Shown here piece after piece: positions 1 through 9,832 of a DNA stretch of 45,728 nt (position 1 is its first letter; every line of letters starts with the position of its first letter). This DNA is from Burkholderiaceae bacterium. Lineage in GTDB: Bacteria > Pseudomonadota > Gammaproteobacteria > Burkholderiales > Burkholderiaceae_A. Below the pieces are notes generated by a model. It did not search any database. It was not told the DNA's origin and saw only the letters and a list, made by a program, of their open reading frames with translations. The stretch covers positions 1 through 45,728 of the forward strand of contig SGYQ01000013.1 in NCBI GenBank assembly GCA_004214155.1, written 5' to 3'. Position numbers and translations under genes: made by a program.

Positions 1-212
1 TGTCAGGGATTTGCTTCAAAAAGAAAGGCGATTGGATTCTCATACCTGATAGAAAAAAAGCAATTGAAGCTGCGATAAAAAAGGCAGACAAAAATGACAT
101 TGTGCTAATTGCAGGAAAGGGGCACGAAAAGACCCAGCAGATTAAAGGCATCTTGTTTGAATTTTGTGACAAAAGAGTTGTAGAAGATCTGATCCAGAAG
201 GGTGTTAATTGA
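1..212 (+). CDS. murE: MurE, 3' end only (UDP-MurNAc-tripeptide synthetase)
   Basis: This is the last 69 codons of an open frame that enters from the left edge and stops with TGA at 210-212. The tail contains the segment IAGKGHEKTQ, the conserved C-terminal GKGHE motif of MurE, the cytoplasmic ligase that adds meso-diaminopimelate to UDP-MurNAc-L-Ala-D-Glu. The stop overlaps the murF ATG by one base, and murE directly before murF is the normal dcw order. The catalytic and ATP-binding parts lie outside the window. The frame is shown by the sequence; the name rests on the motif and context. Confidence 0.93.
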   Translation, partial: SGICFKKKGDWILIPDRKKAIEAAIKKADKNDIVLIAGKGHEKTQQIKGILFEFCDKRVVEDLIQKGVN

Positions 213-1705
213 TGCCAACGTCTTTAAAACGCAGCTCCTTTAAAATAAATTTAGAGACTTCTTTAGGAGAAATAAATCGGGAGTTTTCAACGAAATGTAT
301 GGTGACTAACCAATCACAATATTCAAATCCTAGAATATCAAATATTACTACTGACAGCAGGTTAGCAGGTGGAAACAGCTTGTTTTTTGCCCTCAAAGGA
401 GACAAATTTGATGGTCACGATTTTGTTAAACAAGCAAAGTGTCAAAATGCAATAGGTGCTGTTGTTGATTTAAATAAAGTTGATGCGGAATTAAGTTCGT
501 TGGTTGATGAACACTTCTGTCTTGTATGTGTAGATGACACCAGTTCTTTCCTCCTTGATTTTGCATATTGGCACAGAGATAAATTCAATCCTATTGTGAC
601 TAGCATTGTTGGCTCTAATGGCAAGACAACGTCAAAGGAAATGATAGCTCATATCTTAGGTTCTGCGTTTCGCAGTAGTGAGTTAGTCATTACACGTGCA
701 AATCAAAACAATCAAATTGGTGTCCCGTTAAATCTCTTAAGAATTAACGAAAAAACCAAACACGTTGTTTTGGAAATAGGTATGAATACATTAGGTGAGA
801 TTGATCGAATCGCGAAGAAAGTTAAACCAAATCTTGTACTCATAACAAATGCTCAAAGGGACCATCAAGAATTTCTAGAGTCTGTATCTATCACTGCAAA
901 CGAAAATGGGATGGCTATTAAAGCTCTTCATTCAAGTGGAACTACGGTCATTCCTGCAGATTCTGATTACGAGGAAATTTGGTTAGATCAAGCTCAAAGT
1001 GTCGGATCTGATGTTGTTCATTTTGGCATTCAAGACGAGAGTAATAATGTATTTGCTAAAAATAATAAATATGTCATGGGAAAAATTATCCAAAGTTATC
1101 CTTTGATTATGGAAGTGCAAGAGAAGAGCTGGTCAGAATCATTAATGATTAATTTGAAGGGAATTGGAAAGCATTTTGCTTTGAATGCACTCAGTGCTTT
1201 AGCTGTAACGGATAGCTTGAAAATACCTCACGAAAAAATAGTAAAGTCTTTAGAAGATTTTCTGCCCATTGATGGGCGCGGAGTAATCTATCCTTTCAGG
1301 CGTGGAGTTTTTTTCGTCGACGATACCTATAATGCAAATCCCGATTCAATGCTAGCCGCTATTGACGCCTTAAGCGATTTACAAGTTATAAAGTGTATGG
1401 TACTTGCTGATATGGGAGAGTTAGGAGAAAAGTCTAGTCATTCCCACGCAGAGGTACTCGCAAAAGCATCACAAAAAATGGAAAAAGTTTTCCTTATTGG
1501 TCATGAGTTCGCTAAAGCGTCACAAAAGCTAAGGGTTGGGTTTCACTGCGGGAACGACAGTTTACTAATTAATGAAATTAATAAGTGGATTGATAGACAG
1601 ATCGAATCTCATCCTAAGAAAGAGGTTGCAGTGTGGTTTAAAGGGTCTCGGTTCAATGGCTTAGAAAAAGTAGTGAAGAGTTTGCTCAAGAAAGGGTTGA
1701 ATTAA
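212..1705 (+). CDS. murF: MurF, UDP-MurNAc-tripeptide:D-Ala-D-Ala ligase
   Basis: Cytoplasmic Mur ligase that adds D-Ala-D-Ala to complete the UDP-MurNAc-pentapeptide. The 497-residue product has the N-terminal substrate domain (TTDSR, then FDGHDF), the P-loop GSNGKTTS near residue 134, the [11 protein letters not shown] motif, the central NAQRDHQEF segment and the C-terminal DDTYNANP motif. The NAQRDHQEF form is what I recall from betaproteobacterial MurF; many other groups have a NA-x-x-AHLE form. I chose the ATG at 212, which overlaps the murE stop; a TTG one codon upstream is in frame but has nothing to favour it. It is translationally coupled to murE and mraY. Confidence 0.97.
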   Translation: MPTSLKRSSFKINLETSLGEINREFSTKCMVTNQSQYSNPRISNITTDSRLAGGNSLFFALKGDKFDGHDFVKQAKCQNAIGAVVDLNKVDAELSSLVDEHFCLVCVDDTSSFLLDFAYWHRDKFNPIVTSIVGSNGKTTSKEMIAHILGSAFRSSELVITRANQNNQIGVPLNLLRINEKTKHVVLEIGMNTLGEIDRIAKKVKPNLVLITNAQRDHQEFLESVSITANENGMAIKALHSSGTTVIPADSDYEEIWLDQAQSVGSDVVHFGIQDESNNVFAKNNKYVMGKIIQSYPLIMEVQEKSWSESLMINLKGIGKHFALNALSALAVTDSLKIPHEKIVKSLEDFLPIDGRGVIYPFRRGVFFVDDTYNANPDSMLAAIDALSDLQVIKCMVLADMGELGEKSSHSHAEVLAKASQKMEKVFLIGHEFAKASQKLRVGFHCGNDSLLINEINKWIDRQIESHPKKEVAVWFKGSRFNGLEKVVKSLLKKGLN

Positions 1706-2871
1706 TGTTGCTTATGTTCACAACGTGGTTAAGTGAATACATTTCTTTTTTTTCCGTATTCAACTACATAACGCTACGAGCGGTATTAGCAACTCTAACT
1801 TCTTTATGTGTAGGATTGATTTTAGGTCCTTTTATGATTAGATATTTGTCAGTAATAAAGTTTGGTCAATCCATACGAGATGATGGACCACAATCACACT
1901 TACAAAAAACAGGGACGCCTACTATGGGAGGGGCCCTTGTTCTTACAGGAATAACTTGTACCACACTTTTATGGGCAGATTTATCAAACCGTTATGTTTG
2001 GGTGGCTCTACTTGTAACGTTAAGTTTAGGCTTTGTCGGATTTTATGATGATTTGAAAAAGATCAGAGAAGATTCATCGGCAGGAATTTCAGCACGTCTA
2101 AAATTTTTTTTACAAAGTTTAGTTGGCTTCTTTGCTTCCTTATATCTTGTATTCTCAATACCAACTGAAAACAATTCTCAAGCGTTACTTCTTTTTCAAA
2201 GTTGGTTAATGGATCCGCTAATGGACTTCCCGGAGGAAATAAGTCTGACCGTACCATTTTTTAAAGATTTTTATATCCCATTTGGGTTATTGGGTTTTGT
2301 TATCCTATCTTATTTTGTGATTGTAGGAACTAGTAATGCAGTAAATTTAACCGATGGACTAGATGGCCTTGCAATTTTACCAAGTGTGCTCGTAGCTAGT
2401 GGCCTAGGAATTTTTGCTTACGTAGCTGGAAATATTCTCTTTTCTAAATATCTGTTTTTACCATACATTCCTGGTGCGGGAGAACTGACAATATTTTGTG
2501 CTGCAATAGTGGGCTCTGGCTTAGCATTTCTCTGGTTCAATGCATATCCTGCCCAGGTGTTTATGGGGGATGTTGGAGCCTTGGCTCTTGGTGGGGCATT
2601 AGGGGTAGTGGCTGTTATTGTAAGGCAAGAGGTAGTGCTGTTTATTATGGGAGGTGTATTTGTGATAGAAACCCTGTCTGTAATGTTACAAGTTACATAC
2701 TATAAATACACAAAAAGAAGATTTGGTAAAGGTAAACGAATTTTAAAAATGGCTCCTCTTCATCACCATTTCGAGGAGACCGGTTGGAAGGAAAATCAGG
2801 TAGTAGTGCGTTTTTGGATTATAACTATGATTCTCGTCTTAATTGGATTGGCGACATTGAAAATAAGATAA
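1705..2871 (+). CDS. mraY: MraY, phospho-MurNAc-pentapeptide transferase
   Basis: Integral membrane enzyme that transfers phospho-MurNAc-pentapeptide to undecaprenyl phosphate, giving lipid I. The 388 residues contain about ten hydrophobic segments and the family signatures in order: TGTPTMGG near the N-terminus, FYDDLKK near residue 113 (catalytic/Mg aspartates), [10 protein letters not shown] near 214, [11 protein letters not shown] near 287 and the basic-loop HHHFE near 353. It is a little longer than the usual 360 residues, owing to an N-terminal extension and a longer loop near residues 150-190. ATG overlaps the murF stop by one base. Confidence 0.97.
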   Translation: MLLMFTTWLSEYISFFSVFNYITLRAVLATLTSLCVGLILGPFMIRYLSVIKFGQSIRDDGPQSHLQKTGTPTMGGALVLTGITCTTLLWADLSNRYVWVALLVTLSLGFVGFYDDLKKIREDSSAGISARLKFFLQSLVGFFASLYLVFSIPTENNSQALLLFQSWLMDPLMDFPEEISLTVPFFKDFYIPFGLLGFVILSYFVIVGTSNAVNLTDGLDGLAILPSVLVASGLGIFAYVAGNILFSKYLFLPYIPGAGELTIFCAAIVGSGLAFLWFNAYPAQVFMGDVGALALGGALGVVAVIVRQEVVLFIMGGVFVIETLSVMLQVTYYKYTKRRFGKGKRILKMAPLHHHFEETGWKENQVVVRFWIITMILVLIGLATLKIR

Positions 2872-2878
2872 GAAATTT

Positions 2879-4384
2879 ATGACACTTAACACATTACTTT
2901 TAGAACAAAAATGTCCAAAAATTCTCGTGCTTGGAGCTGGTATATCTGGAAAAGCTTGTGCAACATGGTTGAGCACTTTTGACTGTGACATAGATTTAGT
3001 AGATTCAAGGAAAATAGAATTAAAAAAAAATCTTCCCAGTAATATAACCTTCTTTCCCAGTTGTATTTTCGCAAAAATAAATTTAAGAAAATATCACGCA
3101 GTCGTTGTTAGCCCTGGGCTCAGTCCTCACGAAAAATCAGTGAATAACTTTTTTATAATCAATAAACTTGCTAGTGAGCATCGAATTCCTATTTGGACAG
3201 AAGTGGACTTATTTTTTTCCGCTCTTGAGATATCGGCAAACAAAACAGCATTAAAAAGTAAGATTATTGCGGTGACCGGGACCAATGGGAAAACAACAGT
3301 TGTATGTATGGTTAAAGATCTCTTAAAAAATCTTGGGTATGATGTTCAATTAGCAGGGAATATTGGTACTTCCCTTTTAGATGCGTTAATGGAGAGGATG
3401 CAGCGCGGCAAGTTCCCAGCTTTCTGGATTCTGGAGCTCTCTAGTTTTCAGCTCTTCTTATCCAGTGATTTTAAATCCGATGTCTCGGTAATTTTAAACT
3501 TTTCAAGCGATCACTTAGATTGGCATTCCTCAGAAGAGGAATATCTAAATTCGAAATTAAAGATCTTTGGTTTTCCGCATTTGAGCGGGACACCAATTAT
3601 CAATGCCGACGATGTTGATCTTAGCATGCGGGTTGAGCAGCACATTTCTTCATTGATTTCAGAAAAAAAAATACCAAAACCAGTTTATTTTGGCCTCACT
3701 AACAATAAAAAAAAATTAGATGTTCTGATAGAGAAGCATGATAACGAAGAATGGTTTTGTGCATACGATGAAAAAAGCAAAATTTTACCTATCATGAAAG
3801 TTAGCGACACTAGGCCCTTAGGCAAACAAAACAAGATCAATTTACTGGCTTGTTTCTCAATTTGTAGCATCATGATTGAAAATATTTTTGAAATGAAAGG
3901 CATTTCAAATTTTTTCAAATTACCAGGGCATCGTTTGGAGGAAGTTTTTTTTAACAATAAGCTTCGTTTTTTAAATGACAGCAAAGCAACAAATATAAGT
4001 GCAACAATATTTGCATTACAGAACCTTTCAGACCCCTTGTTTCTTATACTCGGTGGAGATTTAAAAAATCAAAGATTAGCTCCTTTGACAAATGTTTTGA
4101 AAAACCGAAATATTGTCGCTTACGTTTATGGTAAGGATAAAAATCAGTTTAGGGAGTATTTTAAGGAATGCAACATAACCCACTTTACTATCGAAAATGT
4201 GCGAGAGGCAGTTATTTTAATTAAAAAACATTTATCTAAGAAAAATGAAACATCGTATGAGGAAATCAATATCCTCTTATCGCCTGCTTGCTCCAGTAAA
4301 GATTTATATAAGGATTATGCTGAACGTGGGAATGAGTATCATGAAGCGGTCCTCAGTTGCTTCGCGGAGTGCGGGCATGGCTAA
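2879..4384 (+). CDS. murD: MurD, UDP-MurNAc-L-alanine:D-glutamate ligase
   Basis: Cytoplasmic ligase adding D-glutamate to UDP-MurNAc-L-Ala. Visible are an N-terminal Rossmann-like UDP-binding segment (VLGAGISGKA), the P-loop GTNGKTT near residue 134, AGNIGTSLLDAL, ELSSFQL, NFSSDHLDWH, the C-terminal LNDSKATNISAT and SPACSSKDLYKDYAERG. At 501 residues it is longer than the E. coli type (about 440), with extra material in the central domain around the KKLDVLIEKHDNE loop. It follows mraY after 7 bp, and its end overlaps the chosen ftsW start by 8 bp. Confidence 0.96.
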   Translation: MTLNTLLLEQKCPKILVLGAGISGKACATWLSTFDCDIDLVDSRKIELKKNLPSNITFFPSCIFAKINLRKYHAVVVSPGLSPHEKSVNNFFIINKLASEHRIPIWTEVDLFFSALEISANKTALKSKIIAVTGTNGKTTVVCMVKDLLKNLGYDVQLAGNIGTSLLDALMERMQRGKFPAFWILELSSFQLFLSSDFKSDVSVILNFSSDHLDWHSSEEEYLNSKLKIFGFPHLSGTPIINADDVDLSMRVEQHISSLISEKKIPKPVYFGLTNNKKKLDVLIEKHDNEEWFCAYDEKSKILPIMKVSDTRPLGKQNKINLLACFSICSIMIENIFEMKGISNFFKLPGHRLEEVFFNNKLRFLNDSKATNISATIFALQNLSDPLFLILGGDLKNQRLAPLTNVLKNRNIVAYVYGKDKNQFREYFKECNITHFTIENVREAVILIKKHLSKKNETSYEEINILLSPACSSKDLYKDYAERGNEYHEAVLSCFAECGHG

Positions 4385-5546
4385 TAATATCAATATAGAT
4401 CGATCCCTATATTTCACTATTTTGTCCCTGTTGGTAATGGGTACAGTGATGGTTTACTCCGCAAGACTTCCCTTGCCTAGTGATAGTGAACTGTCTTTTG
4501 ATCTCTACAATCTCGGCATGCATCCTGTCCATGTTTTGTTGGGCTTATTAGTTATGTTTATATTTCTGCACATACCAATAAGTATTATAGAAAAAGGCTC
4601 AGGATTTTTTCTGTTATTCGGTATTTTACTTTTGTTGATTGTTTTTTTTAAGAAAGTTTTTGGAGGTTCTGATGTCTTGGTCGACGGGGCAGTAAGATCA
4701 TTGAATATAAGCAGGTTTACATTTCAACCAGCTGAGTTAATGAAGCTGCTCATAGTAATATTCTCAGCAGGGTACGCTGTTCGTCATAAAGATCGGATTA
4801 CCGAAGATTTAGTTCGTGGAATGGGTCCAATTGGCTTAGTGTTGTTATTGATAGTAACGTTATTAATGTATCAACCTGATCTTGGCTCAGTAATTATTGT
4901 TTGCAGCTCCACAATCGTCGTTCTTTTTTTGGGAGGTATGACAATACGTGCGATTGCAGGAGTGACCTGCTTTCTGATATCAGGTGTGCTTTTAATTATC
5001 CTGTTTACTCAATTTAGATTAAACCGTTTGCTTGCATATTTAGATCCATGTTCACTTGAACACAGTCAAAATGCCGGCTGGCAACTATGCCAAGCATTAG
5101 TTGCCTTCGGAAATGGAGGCATGTTTGGAACTGGAATTGGCTTAGGATCAGCGAAACTTGGTCACCTTCCTCTTCCGCACACAGACTTTATTTTTTCTGT
5201 TATCGGTGAAGAGTTAGGTTTTGTAGGAGTTTTTACCGTTGTGATTATCTTTGCTTTTCTTATAATAAAATCGATCAAGATTGGTCGTGAGGCAATGGCT
5301 CAGGATAGGCTATTTTCCGGATTGCTTGCGCAAGGAATAGGTGCCTCGTTGTGTATACAGGCGCTGATTCATGTAGGTGTAAATACAGGACTACTTCCGA
5401 CTAAGGGACTAACTTTACCATTCATTAGTTATGGAGGAAGTTCCATGCTAATTGTTTGTTTAAGTATGGGTATTTTGTTTCGGATAGATATAGAAAATAA
5501 ATCTTCTCCGCGTAAAAAAAATCGAATAAATGGAAAAGTATGGTGA
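4377..5546 (+). CDS. ftsW: FtsW, septal peptidoglycan glycosyltransferase (SEDS)
   Basis: Polytopic SEDS-family glycosyltransferase that polymerises lipid II at the division septum with FtsI. The protein has about ten membrane spans and the SEDS signatures FQPAELMKL, QPDLGSV and, near the C-terminus, KGLTLPFISYGGSSML. I start at ATG 4377 because a GGAG at 4366-4369 sits seven bases upstream and the protein then begins just before the first membrane span. In-frame ATGs at 4341 and further upstream would lengthen the cytoplasmic tail and deepen the overlap with murD, so the exact start is uncertain. The family is not in doubt. Confidence 0.95.
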   Translation: MANNINIDRSLYFTILSLLVMGTVMVYSARLPLPSDSELSFDLYNLGMHPVHVLLGLLVMFIFLHIPISIIEKGSGFFLLFGILLLLIVFFKKVFGGSDVLVDGAVRSLNISRFTFQPAELMKLLIVIFSAGYAVRHKDRITEDLVRGMGPIGLVLLLIVTLLMYQPDLGSVIIVCSSTIVVLFLGGMTIRAIAGVTCFLISGVLLIILFTQFRLNRLLAYLDPCSLEHSQNAGWQLCQALVAFGNGGMFGTGIGLGSAKLGHLPLPHTDFIFSVIGEELGFVGVFTVVIIFAFLIIKSIKIGREAMAQDRLFSGLLAQGIGASLCIQALIHVGVNTGLLPTKGLTLPFISYGGSSMLIVCLSMGILFRIDIENKSSPRKKNRINGKVW

Positions 5547-6634
5547 AGTTGGAAAAAACAAAAGTTTTGGTCTGTGCAGGAGGAACTGGTGGTCATATTT
5601 TCCCAGGTCTGGCAGTTGCTGAAAAATTGCTAGATCAAAGAATTAAAATTTTGTGGATGGGGACAAAAAGAGGACTTGAGAAACAAACATTATGTAATAA
5701 ATCAATAAGTTTATTTTTTTCCGAGTTTAAAGGAGTCAGAGGATTGGGTCTGTCGCGCCTGATAACTTTTCCATTTAGACTTTTCGTAGAAGTTCTAAAG
5801 GCTTTTTTGTTTCTTTTAAAACAACGTCCGTCTTATGCTATATGCTGTGGAGGGTATTTGACAGTGCCTTTTGGATTGGCCGCGAAGATTCTTTTTATTC
5901 CGTTTTGTATTATTGAACAGAATGCTGTTATGGGTACAGCAAATAGAGTTTTACAGCCATTTGCCAAAACAATTTTTTTGAATTTTGATGCAACCGTTTA
6001 TTCTAGCCATAGAGCCACATCGGTTGGAAATCCTCTTCGAAAAGAGTTTGAGAGATTAGCAACAATCCCACCCGTGTTTTCAAGAAATGGAGAACAATTA
6101 AACATTCTTGTTCTCGGGGGAAGCTTGGGGGCTCTTTTTCTGAATACACGATTACCAGAATGCTTTTCGCTTCTGCAAAATGAAAATAAAAAGTTTTTTT
6201 CTATAGTACATCAGGTTGGTAATGATAATCAAAATGAAGTGTGCGAATTATATAGAAAACTAAACGTGAGAGCTGTTGTTGAGCCATTTTTTGAAAGTAT
6301 AGTGGATCAATATCAATGGGCTGACTTAGTTATTTCAAGATCTGGGGCAGGAATCATTAGTGAGCTAATGGCAGTTGGTGTGGCCTCAGTTTTAGTTCCT
6401 CTACCAAACGCTATTGACGATCATCAAAAACGAAATGCGAGTATTTTAGAAAAGTCGTCTGCAGCAAAGATTATCGAACAAAACACTTTGTTTCAAACTA
6501 AGTTAACCTCTTTTTTATGTTCGATAAATCGAGAAAAGTTAATAGATATGGCTTACAAAGCTAAAGAGTTAGCTCGTTTCAACTCTGCCAAAATTATTTC
6601 CGATGAAGTTATAAAGGCCCTCAATGCAAAATAA
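5540..6634 (+). CDS. murG: MurG, lipid II synthase (GlcNAc transferase)
   Basis: Peripheral inner-membrane GT28-family enzyme that adds GlcNAc to lipid I, making lipid II. The 364 residues show the N-terminal GGTGGHIFPG loop near residues 13-22, CGGYLTVP, IEQNAVMGTANRVL, VGNPLR at the domain boundary, the second G-loop LGGSLGA and the UDP-GlcNAc-binding RSGAGIISELMA segment, then LPNAIDDHQ. ATG at 5540 overlaps the ftsW stop by 7 bp, and the murC start lies inside its last codons, so translation is probably coupled along the cluster. Confidence 0.97.
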   Translation: MVKLEKTKVLVCAGGTGGHIFPGLAVAEKLLDQRIKILWMGTKRGLEKQTLCNKSISLFFSEFKGVRGLGLSRLITFPFRLFVEVLKAFLFLLKQRPSYAICCGGYLTVPFGLAAKILFIPFCIIEQNAVMGTANRVLQPFAKTIFLNFDATVYSSHRATSVGNPLRKEFERLATIPPVFSRNGEQLNILVLGGSLGALFLNTRLPECFSLLQNENKKFFSIVHQVGNDNQNEVCELYRKLNVRAVVEPFFESIVDQYQWADLVISRSGAGIISELMAVGVASVLVPLPNAIDDHQKRNASILEKSSAAKIIEQNTLFQTKLTSFLCSINREKLIDMAYKAKELARFNSAKIISDEVIKALNAK

Positions 6635-8030
6635 AATAAGAAAAATCCATTTCATCGGTGTTGGTGGTTCAGGGATGTCAGGGATTGCTGAGGTACTTCT
6701 TAATCAAGGCTTTACTATACAAGGAACGGACATCGAAGAGTCGATTGCAACACAAAGACTAATCAATCAAGGAGCAAAAATTTTTACCGATCATCATGCT
6801 GATAATGTAATTGGAGCTGATGTCTGTGTTGTTTCCAGCGCAATAAAAATTGATAATCCGGAAATCATCAATGCGAAAAAGTTAAAAATTCCAATTGTCC
6901 CTCGTGCTTCTATGTTGGGAGAATTGATGCGCTTTAAACAAGGTGTTGCTGTAGCAGGATCCCACGGAAAGACAACAACCACTAGTATGATTTCGAGTGT
7001 TTTGGCTAGTGCCGGCCTCGACCCGACGTATGTGTTGGGAGGCAGATTGATGGGTGCCGAAACTGGTGCTCGATTAGGTAAAGGTGAATATCTTGTAGTG
7101 GAGGCCGATGAGTCTGACGGATCCTTTTTAGACTTGACACCAGTCCTAGGAGTGATTACCAACATTGATAATGATCATCTTGGTTTTTACGATAACGATA
7201 TTGATAAACTTAGATCAGCATTTATTTCTTTTGCACACAAATTGCCGTTTTATGGAACTGTTTTCTCGTCATCTGGTGATGATATGGTACGAGCGTTGGT
7301 ACCTGAGTTCGGTAGAAAAACTATTCTTGTTGGGGAAAAAGAAGAATCGGACATTCAGGTAATTAATATCAAGAGTGAGTCTCTTAGAACAAAGTTTTCC
7401 GTTAGGCAGAACAACTATAATGATCTTGAAATAATTTTGCCAATGCCTGGTAAGCACAATGTAATTAATAGTCTTTTTGCGGTGGCAGTAGCAAGGGAGT
7501 TAGGCGTAGTAGACGAGAGTATTAAAAAAGGTTTGCTAAAATACAAAGGAGTTGAAAGAAGGTTTCAGTACCACGGTAATTTTTTAACAAACTCTGGTAA
7601 AGAATTTAAACTCATAGATGATTATGGTCACCACCCGACAGAGATCAAGGTAACACTGGAGGCATGTAAAGAGGCTTTTCCCAATCAGAAGATTCTTCTG
7701 GTTTTCCAACCCCACCGATATTCACGAACACGGGATTTATTTGAGGAATTTATAAAAGTATTGAGTGAGGTGAATGCTTTAATACTCATGCCAGTCTATG
7801 CAGCTGGGGAAGATGAGATAGTTGGAACAGATTCAAAAACTCTAGCTAGATCAATTCGTATACTAAAAAAAGTAAATCCATTTGTTGTATCGAATGAGAT
7901 TGAGGCTTTAGACATGATTTTCTCTATTCTCGATTCTGGAGATATTTTGTTGCTGATGGGAGCTGGCTCTGTAAGCGAGTTAACAAACCTAATAAAGAAT
8001 GAAGTGGAACGAGGTGGCTATGAGCAATGA
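6624..8030 (+). CDS. murC: MurC, UDP-MurNAc:L-alanine ligase
   Basis: Cytoplasmic ligase for the first amino acid of the stem peptide. Features over 468 residues: HFIGVGGSGMSGIAE dinucleotide-like N-terminus, P-loop AGSHGKTTTTS near residue 112, EADESDGSFL, NIDNDHLGFY, GVERRFQ, DDYGHHPTEI and FQPHRYSRT. It overlaps murG by 11 bp and ddlB by 11 bp. In many proteobacteria murB follows; here ddlB follows at once, the arrangement I associate with Burkholderiales. Its recycling paralogue mpl is at 42115 and is distinguished by a GTHGKTT loop and a different N-terminus. Confidence 0.97.
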   Translation: MQNKIRKIHFIGVGGSGMSGIAEVLLNQGFTIQGTDIEESIATQRLINQGAKIFTDHHADNVIGADVCVVSSAIKIDNPEIINAKKLKIPIVPRASMLGELMRFKQGVAVAGSHGKTTTTSMISSVLASAGLDPTYVLGGRLMGAETGARLGKGEYLVVEADESDGSFLDLTPVLGVITNIDNDHLGFYDNDIDKLRSAFISFAHKLPFYGTVFSSSGDDMVRALVPEFGRKTILVGEKEESDIQVINIKSESLRTKFSVRQNNYNDLEIILPMPGKHNVINSLFAVAVARELGVVDESIKKGLLKYKGVERRFQYHGNFLTNSGKEFKLIDDYGHHPTEIKVTLEACKEAFPNQKILLVFQPHRYSRTRDLFEEFIKVLSEVNALILMPVYAAGEDEIVGTDSKTLARSIRILKKVNPFVVSNEIEALDMIFSILDSGDILLLMGAGSVSELTNLIKNEVERGGYEQ

Positions 8031-8970
8031 ACATAAAGTAGCCGTTTTAATGGGTGGTTTTTCAAGCGAACGTGATATCTCTTTAAAGTCGGGTCAGGCA
8101 ATTTGGAAAGCGTTAAAGAGAAAGAATATCAATGCCGTACTATTTGATCCAAAATTTAGGCCACTGACACAACTTATCGATGAAAAGATCACAAGAGTTT
8201 TCGTCGCCCTTCATGGGACCTTTGGGGAGGACGGTCACGTACAAGGAATTTTAGAATATCTTAGAATTCCTTTTACAGGTTCAGGGTTGGCTTCTTCGGC
8301 GCTTGCAATGGACAAAATACAGGCTAAACGTATTTTTAAATCGGTTGGATTGAGAACACCAGGATTTTTAACTTTGAAAGGAAATGAACGAATTGACATC
8401 ACTAGGAACATAAATATTTTTCCAGCAATCTTGAAACCGAATTCTGAAGGCTCTTCTTTGGGAGTTGAAAAAGTAGAGAAACCAGAGGACCTTGAGCAAG
8501 CCAGAAGAAAGGTCATAGAATTTGGAGAAAAAATGTTATTAGAAAAATTTGTTTCTGGGAGAGAATTTACTTGTGCAGTTTTACAGTTAGGACTCTCGGA
8601 AGCTCCGGTTCCGTTACCAATTGTGGAAGTTATTGCTCCCGACGGGAACTATAATTTTCATAATAAATACGAAGGAGACAAAACTAAATACATTTGCCCG
8701 CCAAAAATTCCGCTAGATGTAATTAGAAGTATCGAAGAATCATCTGTTAAAGCATTTAAGACACTAGGATGTAGACACTGGGCAAGAGTAGATTTTATTT
8801 GGGATGAAAATGGAGAGCCCGAAATTCTCGAATTAAATACTGTACCAGGCATGACAGAAAAATCTTTAGTTCCTATGGCTGCTTCAAAAGACGGGATCTT
8901 ATTTGATGATTTAGTACTTAAAATTTTAAATAATGCTTCGCTCGAAACGAGGTTTTACAATGCACACTAA
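8020..8970 (+). CDS. ddlB: D-alanine:D-alanine ligase
   Basis: ATP-grasp ligase making the D-Ala-D-Ala dipeptide used by MurF. The 316-residue product has the N-terminal MGGFSSERDISLKSG, HGTFGEDG, the ATP-grasp KPNSEGSSLGV and the C-terminal metal-binding ELNTVPGMTEKSLVP. An in-frame ATG at 7999 exists, but the ATG at 8020 has a GAGG about seven bases upstream and matches the usual family N-terminus, giving an 11-bp overlap with murC. The name ddlB rather than ddlA follows from its place in the dcw cluster. Confidence 0.95.
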   Translation: MSNEHKVAVLMGGFSSERDISLKSGQAIWKALKRKNINAVLFDPKFRPLTQLIDEKITRVFVALHGTFGEDGHVQGILEYLRIPFTGSGLASSALAMDKIQAKRIFKSVGLRTPGFLTLKGNERIDITRNINIFPAILKPNSEGSSLGVEKVEKPEDLEQARRKVIEFGEKMLLEKFVSGREFTCAVLQLGLSEAPVPLPIVEVIAPDGNYNFHNKYEGDKTKYICPPKIPLDVIRSIEESSVKAFKTLGCRHWARVDFIWDENGEPEILELNTVPGMTEKSLVPMAASKDGILFDDLVLKILNNASLETRFYNAH

Positions 8971-9832
8971 ATATTTGAAGGAACTGATATTGCACGTGTG
9001 GAATACACCGAGAGTTTTGAATTTATTTTCTTTAATTATTGGTAGTTTAATTTTTCTATATGTCTTATTTCTCTGTTATTCATGGATTATTTCCCATAGC
9101 CACTTTAACTTGAAAAACGTCGTTCTAGAGGTTGTGAATAACGATAATCCAAATATAGACACGCAAGAAATTCAGCAGGTAATTAACACTACTTTGAATG
9201 GAACTACCTTAAGCACAGATTTGAAAATAATGGTTGAGCCAATTCTGGATAATCCATGGGTTGAACAAGTTGTTATCAGGAGAGTTTGGCCAAACACTAT
9301 AGTTCTTAGGCTGCACGAGCGCCGCATTATCGCGTTGTGGAATAATAAATACCTGATATCAGAGTTTGGAGAGTTAACTGATATTCCAGTAAGTGATTAT
9401 GAGAAAGTAGAGAAGAAATTAGGTTGCTATTTAATGAGAATTGAGGGCCCAAAGGATTTTTTAAGTAAGATTGTTAGTAGGGCTGAGGAAACTAATAATC
9501 TTTTAGCAAATATAAACAAAAAACTGTTGCATTTGAGATTAACAGAACAATTTTCATGGGAAGCGCAAACCACCGGGGGAATGACTTTTCGTTTTGGTGG
9601 AGATGATTTGCAAGGGCCAATGTATTACAGGCTTAAGAATTTCACAAATTCCTACTCGAGCTTAGCAAATAAGCTTACAGAAAAAGGTATAAGATCGCAT
9701 GAAATCAATTATGTTGATCTCCGGTATGCGAAGGGGTTTGCAATAAAGACCACAAATAAAAAAAATAAATCCATGGCAGATGACAGTAGCAAGCCATGTC
9801 TAATGAAATTCAAGGAGTTGGCCTTAGGATGA
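8960..9832 (+). CDS. ftsQ: FtsQ, divisome scaffold membrane protein
   Basis: Bitopic division protein that links early (FtsA/FtsZ) and late (FtsB/FtsL/FtsI/FtsW) divisome parts. The 290-residue sequence has a short cytoplasmic stretch, one membrane span near residues 21-45, a POTRA-like segment starting at FNLKNVVLEVV, and the FtsQ-type domain with WPNTIVLRLHERR and the late VDLRYAKGFAI motif. I start at ATG 8960, with GAGG at 8949-8952 and an 11-bp overlap with ddlB, instead of an upstream in-frame start at 8933. Sequence conservation in this family is low, so position between ddlB and ftsA carries much of the identification. Confidence 0.92.
   Translation: MHTKYLKELILHVWNTPRVLNLFSLIIGSLIFLYVLFLCYSWIISHSHFNLKNVVLEVVNNDNPNIDTQEIQQVINTTLNGTTLSTDLKIMVEPILDNPWVEQVVIRRVWPNTIVLRLHERRIIALWNNKYLISEFGELTDIPVSDYEKVEKKLGCYLMRIEGPKDFLSKIVSRAEETNNLLANINKKLLHLRLTEQFSWEAQTTGGMTFRFGGDDLQGPMYYRLKNFTNSYSSLANKLTEKGIRSHEINYVDLRYAKGFAIKTTNKKNKSMADDSSKPCLMKFKELALG

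Noticed and set aside
6794-7165. 123-codon minus-strand frame inside murC
   Set aside because: murC is complete on the other strand with all motifs; the antisense frame shows no family features.
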